This document shows, in pieces, positions 9,476 to 17,655 of a stretch of DNA of 64,000 nucleotides. The DNA lies in assembly GCA_032250805.1 (NCBI GenBank), contig JAVVEM010000010.1, forward strand, positions 1 through 64,000, given 5' to 3'. Made by a program: the position numbers and the translations under genes. This stretch comes from B18-G4 sp032250805. Its GTDB lineage: Bacteria > Bacteroidota > Bacteroidia > Bacteroidales > B18-G4. The notes beneath the pieces are model-generated. The model worked only from the letters and a program-made list of their open reading frames with translations. It searched no databases and was not told where the DNA came from. Positions within the stretch are counted from its first letter, which is position 1; the number at the start of each line of letters is the position of its first letter.

Positions 9476-9483
9476 CAAATTTA
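9476..9483 (-). promoter_or_regulatory. -7 box upstream of the acyl-CoA oxidation cluster
   Basis: TAAATTTG on the minus strand matches the Bacteroidota -7 consensus TAnnTTTG and lies 30 bp upstream of the enoyl-CoA hydratase ATG. No convincing -33 TTG is seen at the standard distance, so confidence is moderate. Confidence 0.45.
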
Positions 9484-9614
9484 AAAAAATTTGCTTAACT
9501 GCCTATATTTTGAGCAAATATTTAACCCTCTGTATAAACGAAAAAATATATCTAATCATATACTTATCCAGATATTTTTAACAGTATTTTAACAGTCCAA
9601 TCAACAATATGCAG

Positions 9615-9622
9615 TACTTTTG
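9615..9622 (+). promoter_or_regulatory. -7 box for the HYC_CC_PP/TonB receptor genes
   Basis: TACTTTTG matches TAnnTTTG and lies 30 bp upstream of the ATG at 9653. The -33 element is not clear. The divergent intergenic region also contains two copies of TTTTTAACAG/TTTTAACAG (about 9578-9596), which could be regulatory but are AT-rich and common. Confidence 0.5.
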
Positions 9623-9652
9623 CTTTTTGATTTCTGAATCTGTATACAGAGA

Positions 9653-10126
9653 ATGAAAAATCTGGCAACAAAAATAGGTTTGATTTTAATCGCTGTAATC
9701 ATTATGATGACTACCAGCGGCTTTAATGTGTTTTATCATTATTGCACAACAAGCCAGGCCTCTGAATATTCATTTATCATAGCCGGTTTTAATTGTGCTC
9801 ATTCGCAAAAAGCATCTGCAACCGTCGACACGCCTTATTGCTGTAGCAACAGTAGTGATGAGAAAAATTATTCATGCCACCATGACGATTGCTGCATTAC
9901 AGAAACATTCCTCGTAAAACTTGATATCAATCTTGATCAGCAGAATTCAGGTGATTTTTTATTCAATATCATTTCATTGCAAAAGGAAGATCCCTTTACC
10001 AAAGCGCCCTGTTTGCCTGAATCCCACGGACAGGTATTCCATTATGCTGACCTGCCTCCGCCTTTATCCGGGAAGGCATTGCGTATCTTTCTTGGTCAAC
10101 TGAATATTTCATCTGCAATTGTTTAA
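9653..10126 (+). CDS. HYC_CC_PP family protein
   Basis: A 157-residue exported protein with an N-terminal hydrophobic segment (residues 7-26). It shows the three landmarks that name the family: HYC at the end of that segment (FYHYCTT), cysteine pairs (YCCSN and DDCCITE) and a PPP near the C-terminus (YADLPPPL). The middle is Cys/His-rich (SCHHDDCC), suggesting metal binding in the periplasm. Such proteins occur just upstream of Bacteroidota TonB receptors for metals, exactly as here (63 bp). Function is not established; a metal-chaperone role is inference. Confidence 0.82.
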   Translation: MKNLATKIGLILIAVIIMMTTSGFNVFYHYCTTSQASEYSFIIAGFNCAHSQKASATVDTPYCCSNSSDEKNYSCHHDDCCITETFLVKLDINLDQQNSGDFLFNIISLQKEDPFTKAPCLPESHGQVFHYADLPPPLSGKALRIFLGQLNISSAIV

Positions 10127-10189
10127 AGTTACCGAATATTTCGGATTGGAAAGATTACCCTTGTTATTATTTCCAAACTTTAAACAATC

Positions 10190-12424
10190 ATGAAACTTAA
10201 ATTATTATTTACAGCGCTAATTACCATATCTGTAATTTCCTTAAAGGCACAACATCTTACAGGAAGAGTACTCCAACATAATGGCAAGGAGCATTCCGGA
10301 CAAAACCATGACCATTTCACCCCCCTGCCCGGCGCAAATGTTTACTGGGCAAACACAGCAGCCGGAACATCCACAAATAGTGAAGGTCGCTTTCATATTG
10401 ACTTTCCGGAAGATGATAATGCAGTCCTTGTCGTTAGTTATATCGGTTACAAAAATGATTCGGTGCTTGTAGACAACGAAACAAAAGAAATCGAGATCAT
10501 TCTTAAATCAGACAACACCCTTGAAGAGGTTGTGATCACAAACAAGGCTCCCGGCACATTTATTTCAAGGCTGGACCCCATTTACACGCAGCAGATTACC
10601 GGTGCTGAGTTGAAGCGGGCAGCCTGTTGCAATCTTTCAGAAAGCTTCGAAACCAATGCCTCCGTTGATGTGTCGTACAGTGATGCCGTGACCGGTGCCA
10701 GGCAAATACAGCTTCTCGGACTGAGTGGTACATACAGTCAGCTCATGACCGAGAATATGCCGAACCTGAGCGGGCTGGCCACATCTTTCGGGCTTGGATA
10801 TATTCCCGGAACCTGGATGGAATCCATTCAGGTATCGAAAGGAAACGCAGCAGTGGCCAACGGTTTCGAGTCAATATCGGGACAGATCAATATTGAGTAT
10901 CTTAAGCCCGACATGGCCGACAAACTTTTCCTGAATGCCTATGCCAATATACACGGCAAAATCGAGGGCAATGCTATCGGTGCAGTAAAACTTAATAAAA
11001 ACTGGAGTACCGCCCTCTTTCTTCATGGCGAAAACCTGTCGAATAAGGTCGACGATAATGATGATTCCTTTCTCGACGTGCCGCTAATGAAACAGATTAA
11101 CATTTTTAACCGCTGGAAATACGATAGCCATGATAATTTGATAACCCAGTTTGGTTTCAAGCTTCTTGATGAATCCCGCACTGGAGGACAAAAGGATTTT
11201 TCGACCAATATGCTAAGGGATACAAGCAATCCTTATGGAATAAACATAAAAACAAGGCGATATGAGGCATTCTGGAAAGGAGGGTATATCTTCGACCGGC
11301 AGGCTACAAGTATTGGTATGCTGCAGTCGTTTGCACATCACAGGCAAGCATCATATTTCGGCCTGAACGATTACGATGCCGAAGAAAACAGTTATTACCT
11401 GAACCTGATCTATCAGTCTTATATCGGAAATATTAACCACAGTTTCAGTACAGGTTTCAGTTTCGAACTCAATAATTATATAGAGCAACTGAACGACAGT
11501 GCCTTCAGTCGTTTTGAACGTGTTCCGGGAATTTTCTTCCAGTACACCTATACCCTCGATGAAAAGCTGACTGTAATTGCAGGCATCCGTGGCGATCACC
11601 ACAATATTTTCGGGGCATTTTTTACACCAAGATTCCATATGAAGTATAGCTTCACTGATCATACGATACTGCGTGCATCGGCAGGCATGGGTTATCGCAC
11701 TGCAAATGTCATTGCAGAGAACAATACCATGCTGGCCACTTCCCGAAACCTGTATATCGTAGAAGAACCCGAACAGGAGGAAGCAGTGAACCTTGGTCTG
11801 AACCTCACACAATATATCGATATTCTCGGAAGGGAACTCCGGCTGAGCGCCGAACTATACCATACGGGTTTTCTAAACCAGGTGATCCTTGACTTCGACC
11901 AAAATCCAGGCAACATATATGTGTATAATCTCAACGGCAGGTCGTACTCCAACGCCTACCAGGTAGAAGCAAATTACGCGTTCATACGGCGCCTCGACGT
12001 GACCCTGGCATTCAGGTATAACGATGTGAAGATGACAACCAACGATGTGCTGCAGTATAAACCCCTGACGCATCGTTACAAAGGATTAATAACACTCTCC
12101 TACGCAACAAATCTGAACAAATGGCAATTTGATTTTACCACCCAGTTTAACGGTCAGGGACGGGTCCCTTCCACTCTGGACAATCCACCTGAATACAGGC
12201 GAAGTGATTCATCTCCTGCCTATACCATAATTAATGCACATATTACCAGAACCTTTAAAAAATGGAGTGTCTACCTGGGTGGTGAGAACCTTACCAATTT
12301 CAGGCAAAAAGATCCCATCATAGCTGTCGACAGGCCTTTTGGAGAATATTTTGACTCATCCCTTATCTGGGGGCCTGTATCAGGAATGAACTTTTATGCG
12401 GGGATCAGGTTTACGTTAGAGTAG
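10190..12424 (+). CDS. TonB-dependent receptor, heavy-metal associated
   Basis: A 744-residue outer-membrane receptor. The order is signal peptide (1-20), carboxypeptidase-like regulatory domain (about 23-115), plug (about 120-230, with RAACCNLSESFETN and the GARQIQLLGLSG strand) and a beta barrel ending in GMNFYAGIRFTLE. The regulatory domain contains a His-rich insertion at residues 30-42 (H30, H35, H40, H42), and the plug has adjacent cysteines. Together with the HYC_CC_PP, HMA and CDF neighbours, this points to a metal ion or metal complex as ligand, perhaps copper or zinc (inference). Confidence 0.88.
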   Translation: MKLKLLFTALITISVISLKAQHLTGRVLQHNGKEHSGQNHDHFTPLPGANVYWANTAAGTSTNSEGRFHIDFPEDDNAVLVVSYIGYKNDSVLVDNETKEIEIILKSDNTLEEVVITNKAPGTFISRLDPIYTQQITGAELKRAACCNLSESFETNASVDVSYSDAVTGARQIQLLGLSGTYSQLMTENMPNLSGLATSFGLGYIPGTWMESIQVSKGNAAVANGFESISGQINIEYLKPDMADKLFLNAYANIHGKIEGNAIGAVKLNKNWSTALFLHGENLSNKVDDNDDSFLDVPLMKQINIFNRWKYDSHDNLITQFGFKLLDESRTGGQKDFSTNMLRDTSNPYGINIKTRRYEAFWKGGYIFDRQATSIGMLQSFAHHRQASYFGLNDYDAEENSYYLNLIYQSYIGNINHSFSTGFSFELNNYIEQLNDSAFSRFERVPGIFFQYTYTLDEKLTVIAGIRGDHHNIFGAFFTPRFHMKYSFTDHTILRASAGMGYRTANVIAENNTMLATSRNLYIVEEPEQEEAVNLGLNLTQYIDILGRELRLSAELYHTGFLNQVILDFDQNPGNIYVYNLNGRSYSNAYQVEANYAFIRRLDVTLAFRYNDVKMTTNDVLQYKPLTHRYKGLITLSYATNLNKWQFDFTTQFNGQGRVPSTLDNPPEYRRSDSSPAYTIINAHITRTFKKWSVYLGGENLTNFRQKDPIIAVDRPFGEYFDSSLIWGPVSGMNFYAGIRFTLE

Positions 12425-12477
12425 AGGGTTACAAAAGGAATCATGAATGAAATGATAACATATTAAATCTAAAAGCA

Positions 12478-12756
12478 ATGAAGACAGAAACAATAATAGT
12501 TGAAAACCTGAAATGCAACGGTTGTGCGAACACCATACGCCGTGAACTGGCATGGATAGGGGAAGTGATCAGCGTTGAAGTAAATCTGGACGATTCGTCG
12601 GTAAAAGTTGATTATGCCGGCAAGAACAGGATGCGCGATATTTTCACTGATAAACTGAGGAAACTGGGGTATCCGGAGGAAGGTACCGGGCGTTTAAATC
12701 AGCGGGTTAAGTCATACGTAAGCTGCGCAATTGGCAGAATCCATAAGCAGCCATAA
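12478..12756 (+). CDS. Heavy-metal-associated (HMA) domain protein
   Basis: A 92-residue single HMA domain, beta-alpha-beta-beta-alpha-beta, with the metal site CNGC (C13 and C16) followed by ANTIRREL. No signal peptide is visible, so it is probably cytosolic, like copper or zinc chaperones. The core matches ordinary HMA proteins; the last 20 residues are an extra basic tail with one Cys. It lies 53 bp after the TonB receptor and belongs to the same metal block. Confidence 0.88.
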   Translation: MKTETIIVENLKCNGCANTIRRELAWIGEVISVEVNLDDSSVKVDYAGKNRMRDIFTDKLRKLGYPEEGTGRLNQRVKSYVSCAIGRIHKQP

Positions 12757-12901
12757 AAAATAAACCAAAAAAGCTGTTTCCTGATCCCGGATCTTATACA
12801 TGAAAGTATTGGGGCGATGATGGTGCAGCACACGGATGATTCCGCATACAATAAGCTTCGGTTATCATCTAAAATAAGAGTAGAACCACATTCGATATAA
12901 A

Positions 12902-13555
12902 ATGTCTGACAAACAGAATAAGGACAAACTTCTGAAAATTGCCCTCTGGCTGGCCATCATCACCATTGTCTACAATATCGCTGAAGGCCTGATTTCAGTC
13001 TATTACGGCATTAGTGACGAAACACTCTCCCTGCTTGGGTTTGGTGTCGACAGCCTGGTAGAGGTTATTTCCGGCATTGGCATTTTGCATATGGTAGGAA
13101 AGCTGCGCCGAACCGGTGATGAATCAACTGATCAATTTGAAAGAACAGCCTTGCGAATAACCGGATTTGCCTTTTATCTGCTTGCGGCCGGATTATTTGC
13201 AGGTGCAGTTATAAACATCATCAATGGCTACCAGCCGCATACAACCGTTCCGGGCATCATTATTTCCCTATTATCTATAGCAAGCATGTATTTTTTGATG
13301 AAATATAAGCTGGTCATCGGGAAAAAACTAAATTCAGATGCCATTATTGCAGATGCATACTGCACAAGAACATGTTTTTACCTTTCAATAATATTGCTGA
13401 TTTCAAGTTTATTATATGAATTCTTCAGAATTTCGTATATTGATGTGGCAGGATCGCTTGGCATCGCATACTTTGCCATACGCGAAGGGATTGAATCATT
13501 TCAAAAAGCTCGCGGAAAGATGTTATGCTCCTGTGCAGAAGATTGCGCAAAATAA
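12902..13555 (+). CDS. Cation transporter, CDF-like transmembrane domain only
   Basis: A 217-residue membrane protein with about five or six hydrophobic segments that resembles the transmembrane domain of cation diffusion facilitators (GFGVDSLVEVISG near residues 47-59, then DAIIADAYCTRTC). It lacks the cytosolic C-terminal domain of full CDF proteins (usually about 290-300 residues in all). The TM2 metal site retains one Asp (D50) where the neighbouring CDF has Asp-His-Asp. The C-terminus is cysteine-rich (CSCAEDCAK). It sits 6 bp before the full CDF gene and could be a modified transporter or accessory subunit. Confidence 0.75.
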   Translation: MSDKQNKDKLLKIALWLAIITIVYNIAEGLISVYYGISDETLSLLGFGVDSLVEVISGIGILHMVGKLRRTGDESTDQFERTALRITGFAFYLLAAGLFAGAVINIINGYQPHTTVPGIIISLLSIASMYFLMKYKLVIGKKLNSDAIIADAYCTRTCFYLSIILLISSLLYEFFRISYIDVAGSLGIAYFAIREGIESFQKARGKMLCSCAEDCAK

Positions 13556-13561
13556 ATTAAA

Positions 13562-14461
13562 ATGAGTCAGCACCATCATCGGGCCTTCAGCAGTAACCGG
13601 AGCTTATTACTGGTTACACTTTTGAATATTCTTATTACCGTTGCAGAGATCATTGGCGGGATACTCACAAACAGCCTGGCCTTGCTGTCGGATGCCGTGC
13701 ATAACCTGAGCGATACCCTGGCCATATTTCTTGCCTGGGTGGCTCAAAAGATCAGTGCCAGAGATTCAAACGAACGTAAAACCTTTGGTTACAAGCGCGT
13801 TGAGATCCTGGCGGCTTTTTTCAACGCACTTGTATTGATTGGTGTTTCGGGTTTTCTTATTTACGAAGCCATCATCAGGTTCAAAGAACCGGAACCGGTT
13901 AAAGGATTGCTGATGTTTATTTTTGCCACAGCCGGACTGATCTTTAACCTGCTGGCAGTGCTCCTCCTGAAGAAACACTCAGGCTCCAGTCTTAACATTC
14001 GTTCAGCATATCTTCATTTACTTGGGGATACGCTCTCATCTGTTGCAGTCGTTATTGGAGGAATTCTGATCTATTTTTTTGAAATATACTGGATCGACCC
14101 CCTGATCACGATCATGATCAGTTTGTATATCATCAAGGAAACCTGGGATGTTTTCAGGCATTCAGCCGATATTCTTATGCAGGCAGCGCCGAGGGGTGTC
14201 GAGATCAATAAAATTATCACCGATCTGGAAAATATTAACGGCATTTCCAATATCCATCATGTACATATTTGGGGGATGAGCGAAAAAGATTTCCATTTTG
14301 AATGCCACGCCGACCTGCAAAGCGATATTCCGGTAAGTAAAACAGCTTTAATTAAAAATGACATGGAACGCCTGCTTTACGAAAAATATGGTGTCAGCCA
14401 CCTTACAGTTCAATTCGAATTTAATTTTTGCGACGACAAAGAGCTGATCAATCATCGGTAA
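13562..14461 (+). CDS. CDF family zinc/cadmium efflux transporter
   Basis: A 299-residue full-length cation diffusion facilitator exchanging cytosolic metal for protons. The transport site is complete: D44, H47 and D51 in DAVHNLSD (TM2), and H152 and D156 in HLLGD (TM5), the HxxxD pattern of Zn2+/Cd2+ exporters such as CzcD and ZitB. The N-terminus has a short His cluster (SQHHHR). The C-terminal cytosolic ferredoxin-like domain contains IHHVHIWGMSEKDFHFECH. The gene follows the truncated CDF-like gene by 6 bp. Confidence 0.93.
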   Translation: MSQHHHRAFSSNRSLLLVTLLNILITVAEIIGGILTNSLALLSDAVHNLSDTLAIFLAWVAQKISARDSNERKTFGYKRVEILAAFFNALVLIGVSGFLIYEAIIRFKEPEPVKGLLMFIFATAGLIFNLLAVLLLKKHSGSSLNIRSAYLHLLGDTLSSVAVVIGGILIYFFEIYWIDPLITIMISLYIIKETWDVFRHSADILMQAAPRGVEINKIITDLENINGISNIHHVHIWGMSEKDFHFECHADLQSDIPVSKTALIKNDMERLLYEKYGVSHLTVQFEFNFCDDKELINHR

Positions 14462-14506
14462 AAAGCAATTTATTTTTCCCCGGATTATTAAGGTTTAAAA
14501 ATATTG

Positions 14507-14514
14507 TATCTTTG
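14507..14514 (+). promoter_or_regulatory. arsM -7 box
   Basis: TATCTTTG is a perfect TAnnTTTG match. It is followed at once by the dyad 14512-14533, so a repressor bound there would block transcription start. The implied 5' untranslated region is about 130 nt. Confidence 0.6.
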
Positions 14515-14533
14515 TTCGGTATTTTACGAACAA
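14512..14533. promoter_or_regulatory. Candidate ArsR-type operator upstream of arsM
   Basis: TTGTTCG and CGAACAA form perfect 7-bp arms around an 8-nt AT-rich spacer, overlapping the end of the -7 box. The core TTCG...TTTTACGAA resembles TTCGTA/TACGAA dyads that ArsR-family repressors recognise. No arsR gene is in the window, so the regulator would act from elsewhere. Confidence 0.5.
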
Positions 14534-14649
14534 TCATTCCCGGAAGAAACTTTCCAAAACAATTCTTTGGTAAGTTCACGAAAGATCTGGCAATGCGAAA
14601 AATCAGCATACAAAAGGCATAAAAATACATCACCTACAATCTGCAAAAT

Positions 14650-15486
14650 ATGAAATTCAGAAAAAAAGACCTCAAAGCTATCGTTCGTTCAAAATATAAC
14701 CAGATCGCAAAAAACAGCAGCCCGAACGCAACCTCATCGTGTTGCGGAGAAGGTTCCTGTTGCGATAAGGTTGATTACACGACCTTCAGCGATAACTACA
14801 GTGAGCTGGAAGGTTACAATTCAGATGCTGACCTGAGCCTTGGGTGTGGCATCCCAACAGAATATGCCGGCATTTGCCCGGGGCACACAGTTCTTGACCT
14901 GGGCTCGGGGGCCGGTAATGACTGCTTTGTTGCCAGAGCCATTGTGGGTGAAGCCGGAAAGGTTATTGGAGTTGACTTTGCAGAAGACATGCATGAAAAA
15001 GCAAACGAAAATCTGAACAAGCTGGGATACACCAATGTTGAATTCATACTGGGTGACATTGACTGCATTCCTCTCCGCGACAACCTCATTGATGTGGTCA
15101 TCAGCAATTGTGTAATAAACCTGGTTCCTGACAAGGAAAAGGTCTTTAAGGAGATATACCGTTTACTTAAGCCCGGAGGGCATTTCTGTGTATCAGATGT
15201 AGTCATTACAGGAACCTTGCCCGATAAAATGAAGGAAGATGCAGAAATGTATGCAGGCTGTGTTTCGGGAGCTCTTCCAAAAAACACATATTTAAAGTAT
15301 ATCCACAATCAGGGATTTTCGGCAATAGAGGTAAAGAAGGAAAAAAAGATTGAACTCCCCCATCAAATACTGGCCAATTATCTGGAAGATGATGAGTTAC
15401 AGGAATATAAAAATAAAGGCGCCGGGATTTACAGTATTACGGTAAGCGGACGAAAGGACCATCCCGGCGAGCCGGATATTACCTGA
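14650..15486 (+). CDS. arsM: Arsenite methyltransferase
   Basis: A 278-residue SAM-dependent methyltransferase that methylates As(III). The SAM loop is LDLGSGAGNDCF (82-93). The arsenite-binding cysteines of the family are all visible: C31/C32 and C37/C38 near the N-terminus, C66 in LGCGIPTEYAG, C154 in ISNCVINLVPD and C204 in YAGCVSGALP. This set distinguishes ArsM from generic methyltransferases. It is monocistronic, behind its own promoter/operator, and its stop overlaps the convergent tsaB stop by 8 bp. Confidence 0.93.
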   Translation: MKFRKKDLKAIVRSKYNQIAKNSSPNATSSCCGEGSCCDKVDYTTFSDNYSELEGYNSDADLSLGCGIPTEYAGICPGHTVLDLGSGAGNDCFVARAIVGEAGKVIGVDFAEDMHEKANENLNKLGYTNVEFILGDIDCIPLRDNLIDVVISNCVINLVPDKEKVFKEIYRLLKPGGHFCVSDVVITGTLPDKMKEDAEMYAGCVSGALPKNTYLKYIHNQGFSAIEVKKEKKIELPHQILANYLEDDELQEYKNKGAGIYSITVSGRKDHPGEPDIT

Positions 15487-16183
15487 GTCCTTTAACTTTC
15501 GGTTTCCCCGCAATGAAATCCTTCAGGTAATAAGGTTCAAAGTAAGCAACATTCTCAAATTTATTTTGTGTGTACCTGGCTGAAGATATGGTTGCCATAG
15601 TTTTGGCCGAAGGAGCAATGCCTTCAAGATATATCATGTCTTTATTATCGAAAATATCGCGGCATTTATCCGCTCCATCGCCAAAATAGTATATCCGGTA
15701 AACTTCCCGTTCATCATGAAATGTGTTTTCATCAATGATGAGTGCTTCAACCTTGCGTTTTTCAATATTTTTAAAGTTGAATAATGCAGTATAAACCTCC
15801 ATCCTTCGAGCATCGATCATTGGGCAGAAAAGGACATCCTGCCCCGAAATTTCATTCTCCAGCAATTGTGCAGCAGCCAATGCCATAGATTGTAACGTAG
15901 AAACACTGATGAGCGGAATTCCCAGGGCATAGCACAAGCCCTTTGCTGTTGAAACACCTATGCGCAGACCGGTATACGAACCCGGGCCCATGCTTACTGC
16001 CACCGCGTTAAGTTGGTTGAACAGCATACCGGCTTCAAGGCAAACTTCTTTGGTAAAAGTGGTGACTTTGGCAGCATGGATGTTTTTTTCATGGCTCTCG
16101 CGTATGGCGAGTGTTTCGGCACCATCAGAAAGCGCCACTGAGCAAACATTCGTTGCGGTTTCAATATTAAGGATCAAAGGCAT
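15479..16183 (-). CDS. tsaB: tRNA threonylcarbamoyladenosine biosynthesis protein TsaB
   Basis: A 234-residue ASKHA-fold protein, the scaffold partner of TsaD in making t6A37 of ANN-decoding tRNAs. The N-terminal phosphate-1 region LNIETATNVCSVAL and the motif VSMGPGSYTGLRIGVSTAKGLCYA are diagnostic. Length is normal. It lies 27 bp downstream of the HlyD-like adaptor gene and may be cotranscribed with it. The last codons overlap the end of arsM on the other strand. Confidence 0.95.
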   Translation of the reverse strand: MPLILNIETATNVCSVALSDGAETLAIRESHEKNIHAAKVTTFTKEVCLEAGMLFNQLNAVAVSMGPGSYTGLRIGVSTAKGLCYALGIPLISVSTLQSMALAAAQLLENEISGQDVLFCPMIDARRMEVYTALFNFKNIEKRKVEALIIDENTFHDEREVYRIYYFGDGADKCRDIFDNKDMIYLEGIAPSAKTMATISSARYTQNKFENVAYFEPYYLKDFIAGKPKVKGLR

Positions 16184-16210
16184 TTGTCAGTATTCAGGTC
16201 CGGACAGCAA

Positions 16211-17542
16211 CTAATTTTCACTGAAGAGATCTTTGCGGCTGGTCTTTTTGAGTTCATCACCATCCTTAAGTATTTTCGAAATAAGGCTGTATGGTCCGGT
16301 AACAACTTCCTGGCCTTCCTCAAGGCCCTTTTTAATTTCTATATTGGTGTTATCCTGTATGCCGATCTCAACTTCGGTCATTTTTGCAATACCATCATCA
16401 TAAACGAATACAACTTCAATAAAATCCTTTTTAATTTCATTGACTTTTTTAAGCGATTTTACTGTTTCATCGTCAACATCAACAGTATCAGTTCTCGTTG
16501 TAACAGCACCGATCGGGATGAGCAGAACATCACTGGCATACTCGGTCCTGATCTCAACAGTTGCTGACATACCGGGCCGCAGTGGAGAGTATTCAGGATT
16601 GTCTTCGGGGATGAGGCTTTTATAGGATTCGGGCAGCACCCTGATCTTAACATCGAAATTGGTTACCTGCTCAGCACTCACTCCTGTAACATTTGCAGAA
16701 GTAGCAATTTCAGTCACCACTCCCAAAAACTCATGGTTCAGGTAAGCATCCACTTCAATAGTACAGGTATCAAACAATGAAACCCTAACAATGTCATTTT
16801 CATTGACCTCCACATTAACTTCCATGTTCTGCAGATTTGCAATACGCATAACCTCAGTACCACTTGAAAACTGAGAGGCTCCTGTAACCCTTTCGCCCTG
16901 TTCGATATTCAGGCGCGAAACCGTTCCTGCATTGGGCGCTTTTATGGTTGTTCTGTGCAGATTTTCATCCGCTTCGCGTAATGAAGCCTGAGCACTTTTA
17001 ATTGCGAATTCGGCACTCTTAACCGTTTGCCTTGCGGCTTCAACTTCAGCCTTTGCCACTTCATAGGATGCTTTTGCAGCATCATACTCGGCATCGGAAA
17101 TAACTTTTTGTTCCCAAAGCGATTTATTTCGCTCATAAGATACCTTTGCATTTAAAAATTGCGCTTTTGTTTGCGCAAGCCTCGCTTTTGAATTGGCAAG
17201 ATTTGCAAGTTGGGAGTTAAGGTTAGCTTCGGCCCTTTCGTAATTTGATATATATATTTCGGGGTCGATTTTTGCCAACAAATCGCCAACTTCCACCTCA
17301 TCGCCTTCTTTTACATATAACTCAACCACTTCGCCCGAAATATAAGGGCTGATGATCACATCCTGTGCCGGTTGTATTTTACCATTGGCAGAAACAGTTT
17401 CTATGATATCGCCATATTTTACCTCGGCAACTGTTACGGCCAGGCCACTGCCTGAATTTCCTTTATTCACGGCAAAAATTACAAGCACCACCACCAATAC
17501 AACAACAATAATGATGATCCAGGTTTTCTTTTTCTTAAACAT
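16211..17542 (-). CDS. HlyD/MacA-like periplasmic adaptor subunit
   Basis: A 443-residue membrane fusion protein linking an inner-membrane transporter to TolC. The order is a single N-terminal transmembrane helix (residues 8-24), a first lipoyl half (EGDEVEVGDLLAKIDP), a long coiled-coil hairpin rich in Ala/Lys/Glu (about 90-200), a second lipoyl half (TIKAPNAGTVSRL) and beta-barrel and membrane-proximal domains. The upstream gene encodes a TolC family protein, but no MacB-type ABC or RND pump is found on this strand nearby, so its inner-membrane partner must be elsewhere or is missing. Confidence 0.9.
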   Translation of the reverse strand: MFKKKKTWIIIIVVVLVVVLVIFAVNKGNSGSGLAVTVAEVKYGDIIETVSANGKIQPAQDVIISPYISGEVVELYVKEGDEVEVGDLLAKIDPEIYISNYERAEANLNSQLANLANSKARLAQTKAQFLNAKVSYERNKSLWEQKVISDAEYDAAKASYEVAKAEVEAARQTVKSAEFAIKSAQASLREADENLHRTTIKAPNAGTVSRLNIEQGERVTGASQFSSGTEVMRIANLQNMEVNVEVNENDIVRVSLFDTCTIEVDAYLNHEFLGVVTEIATSANVTGVSAEQVTNFDVKIRVLPESYKSLIPEDNPEYSPLRPGMSATVEIRTEYASDVLLIPIGAVTTRTDTVDVDDETVKSLKKVNEIKKDFIEVVFVYDDGIAKMTEVEIGIQDNTNIEIKKGLEEGQEVVTGPYSLISKILKDGDELKKTSRKDLFSEN

Positions 17543-17655
17543 TAGGTTCGATGTTATGCTGATTATTAATGCAATAGCTTCATTAAAACATATTGATTTT
17601 TATTTGCTAAGATAATTAACTAACGATTATATTAACATGAAATTTTATTATTGTC

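Noticed and set aside
12757..12901. Possible decayed gene between the HMA and CDF-like genes
   Set aside because: No frame longer than a few dozen codons and no similarity that I can recognise; treated as plain spacer.
14428..14622. Small plus-strand frame between the CDF gene and arsM
   Set aside because: It runs through the arsM promoter and operator and overlaps the end of the CDF gene; no homology is visible.
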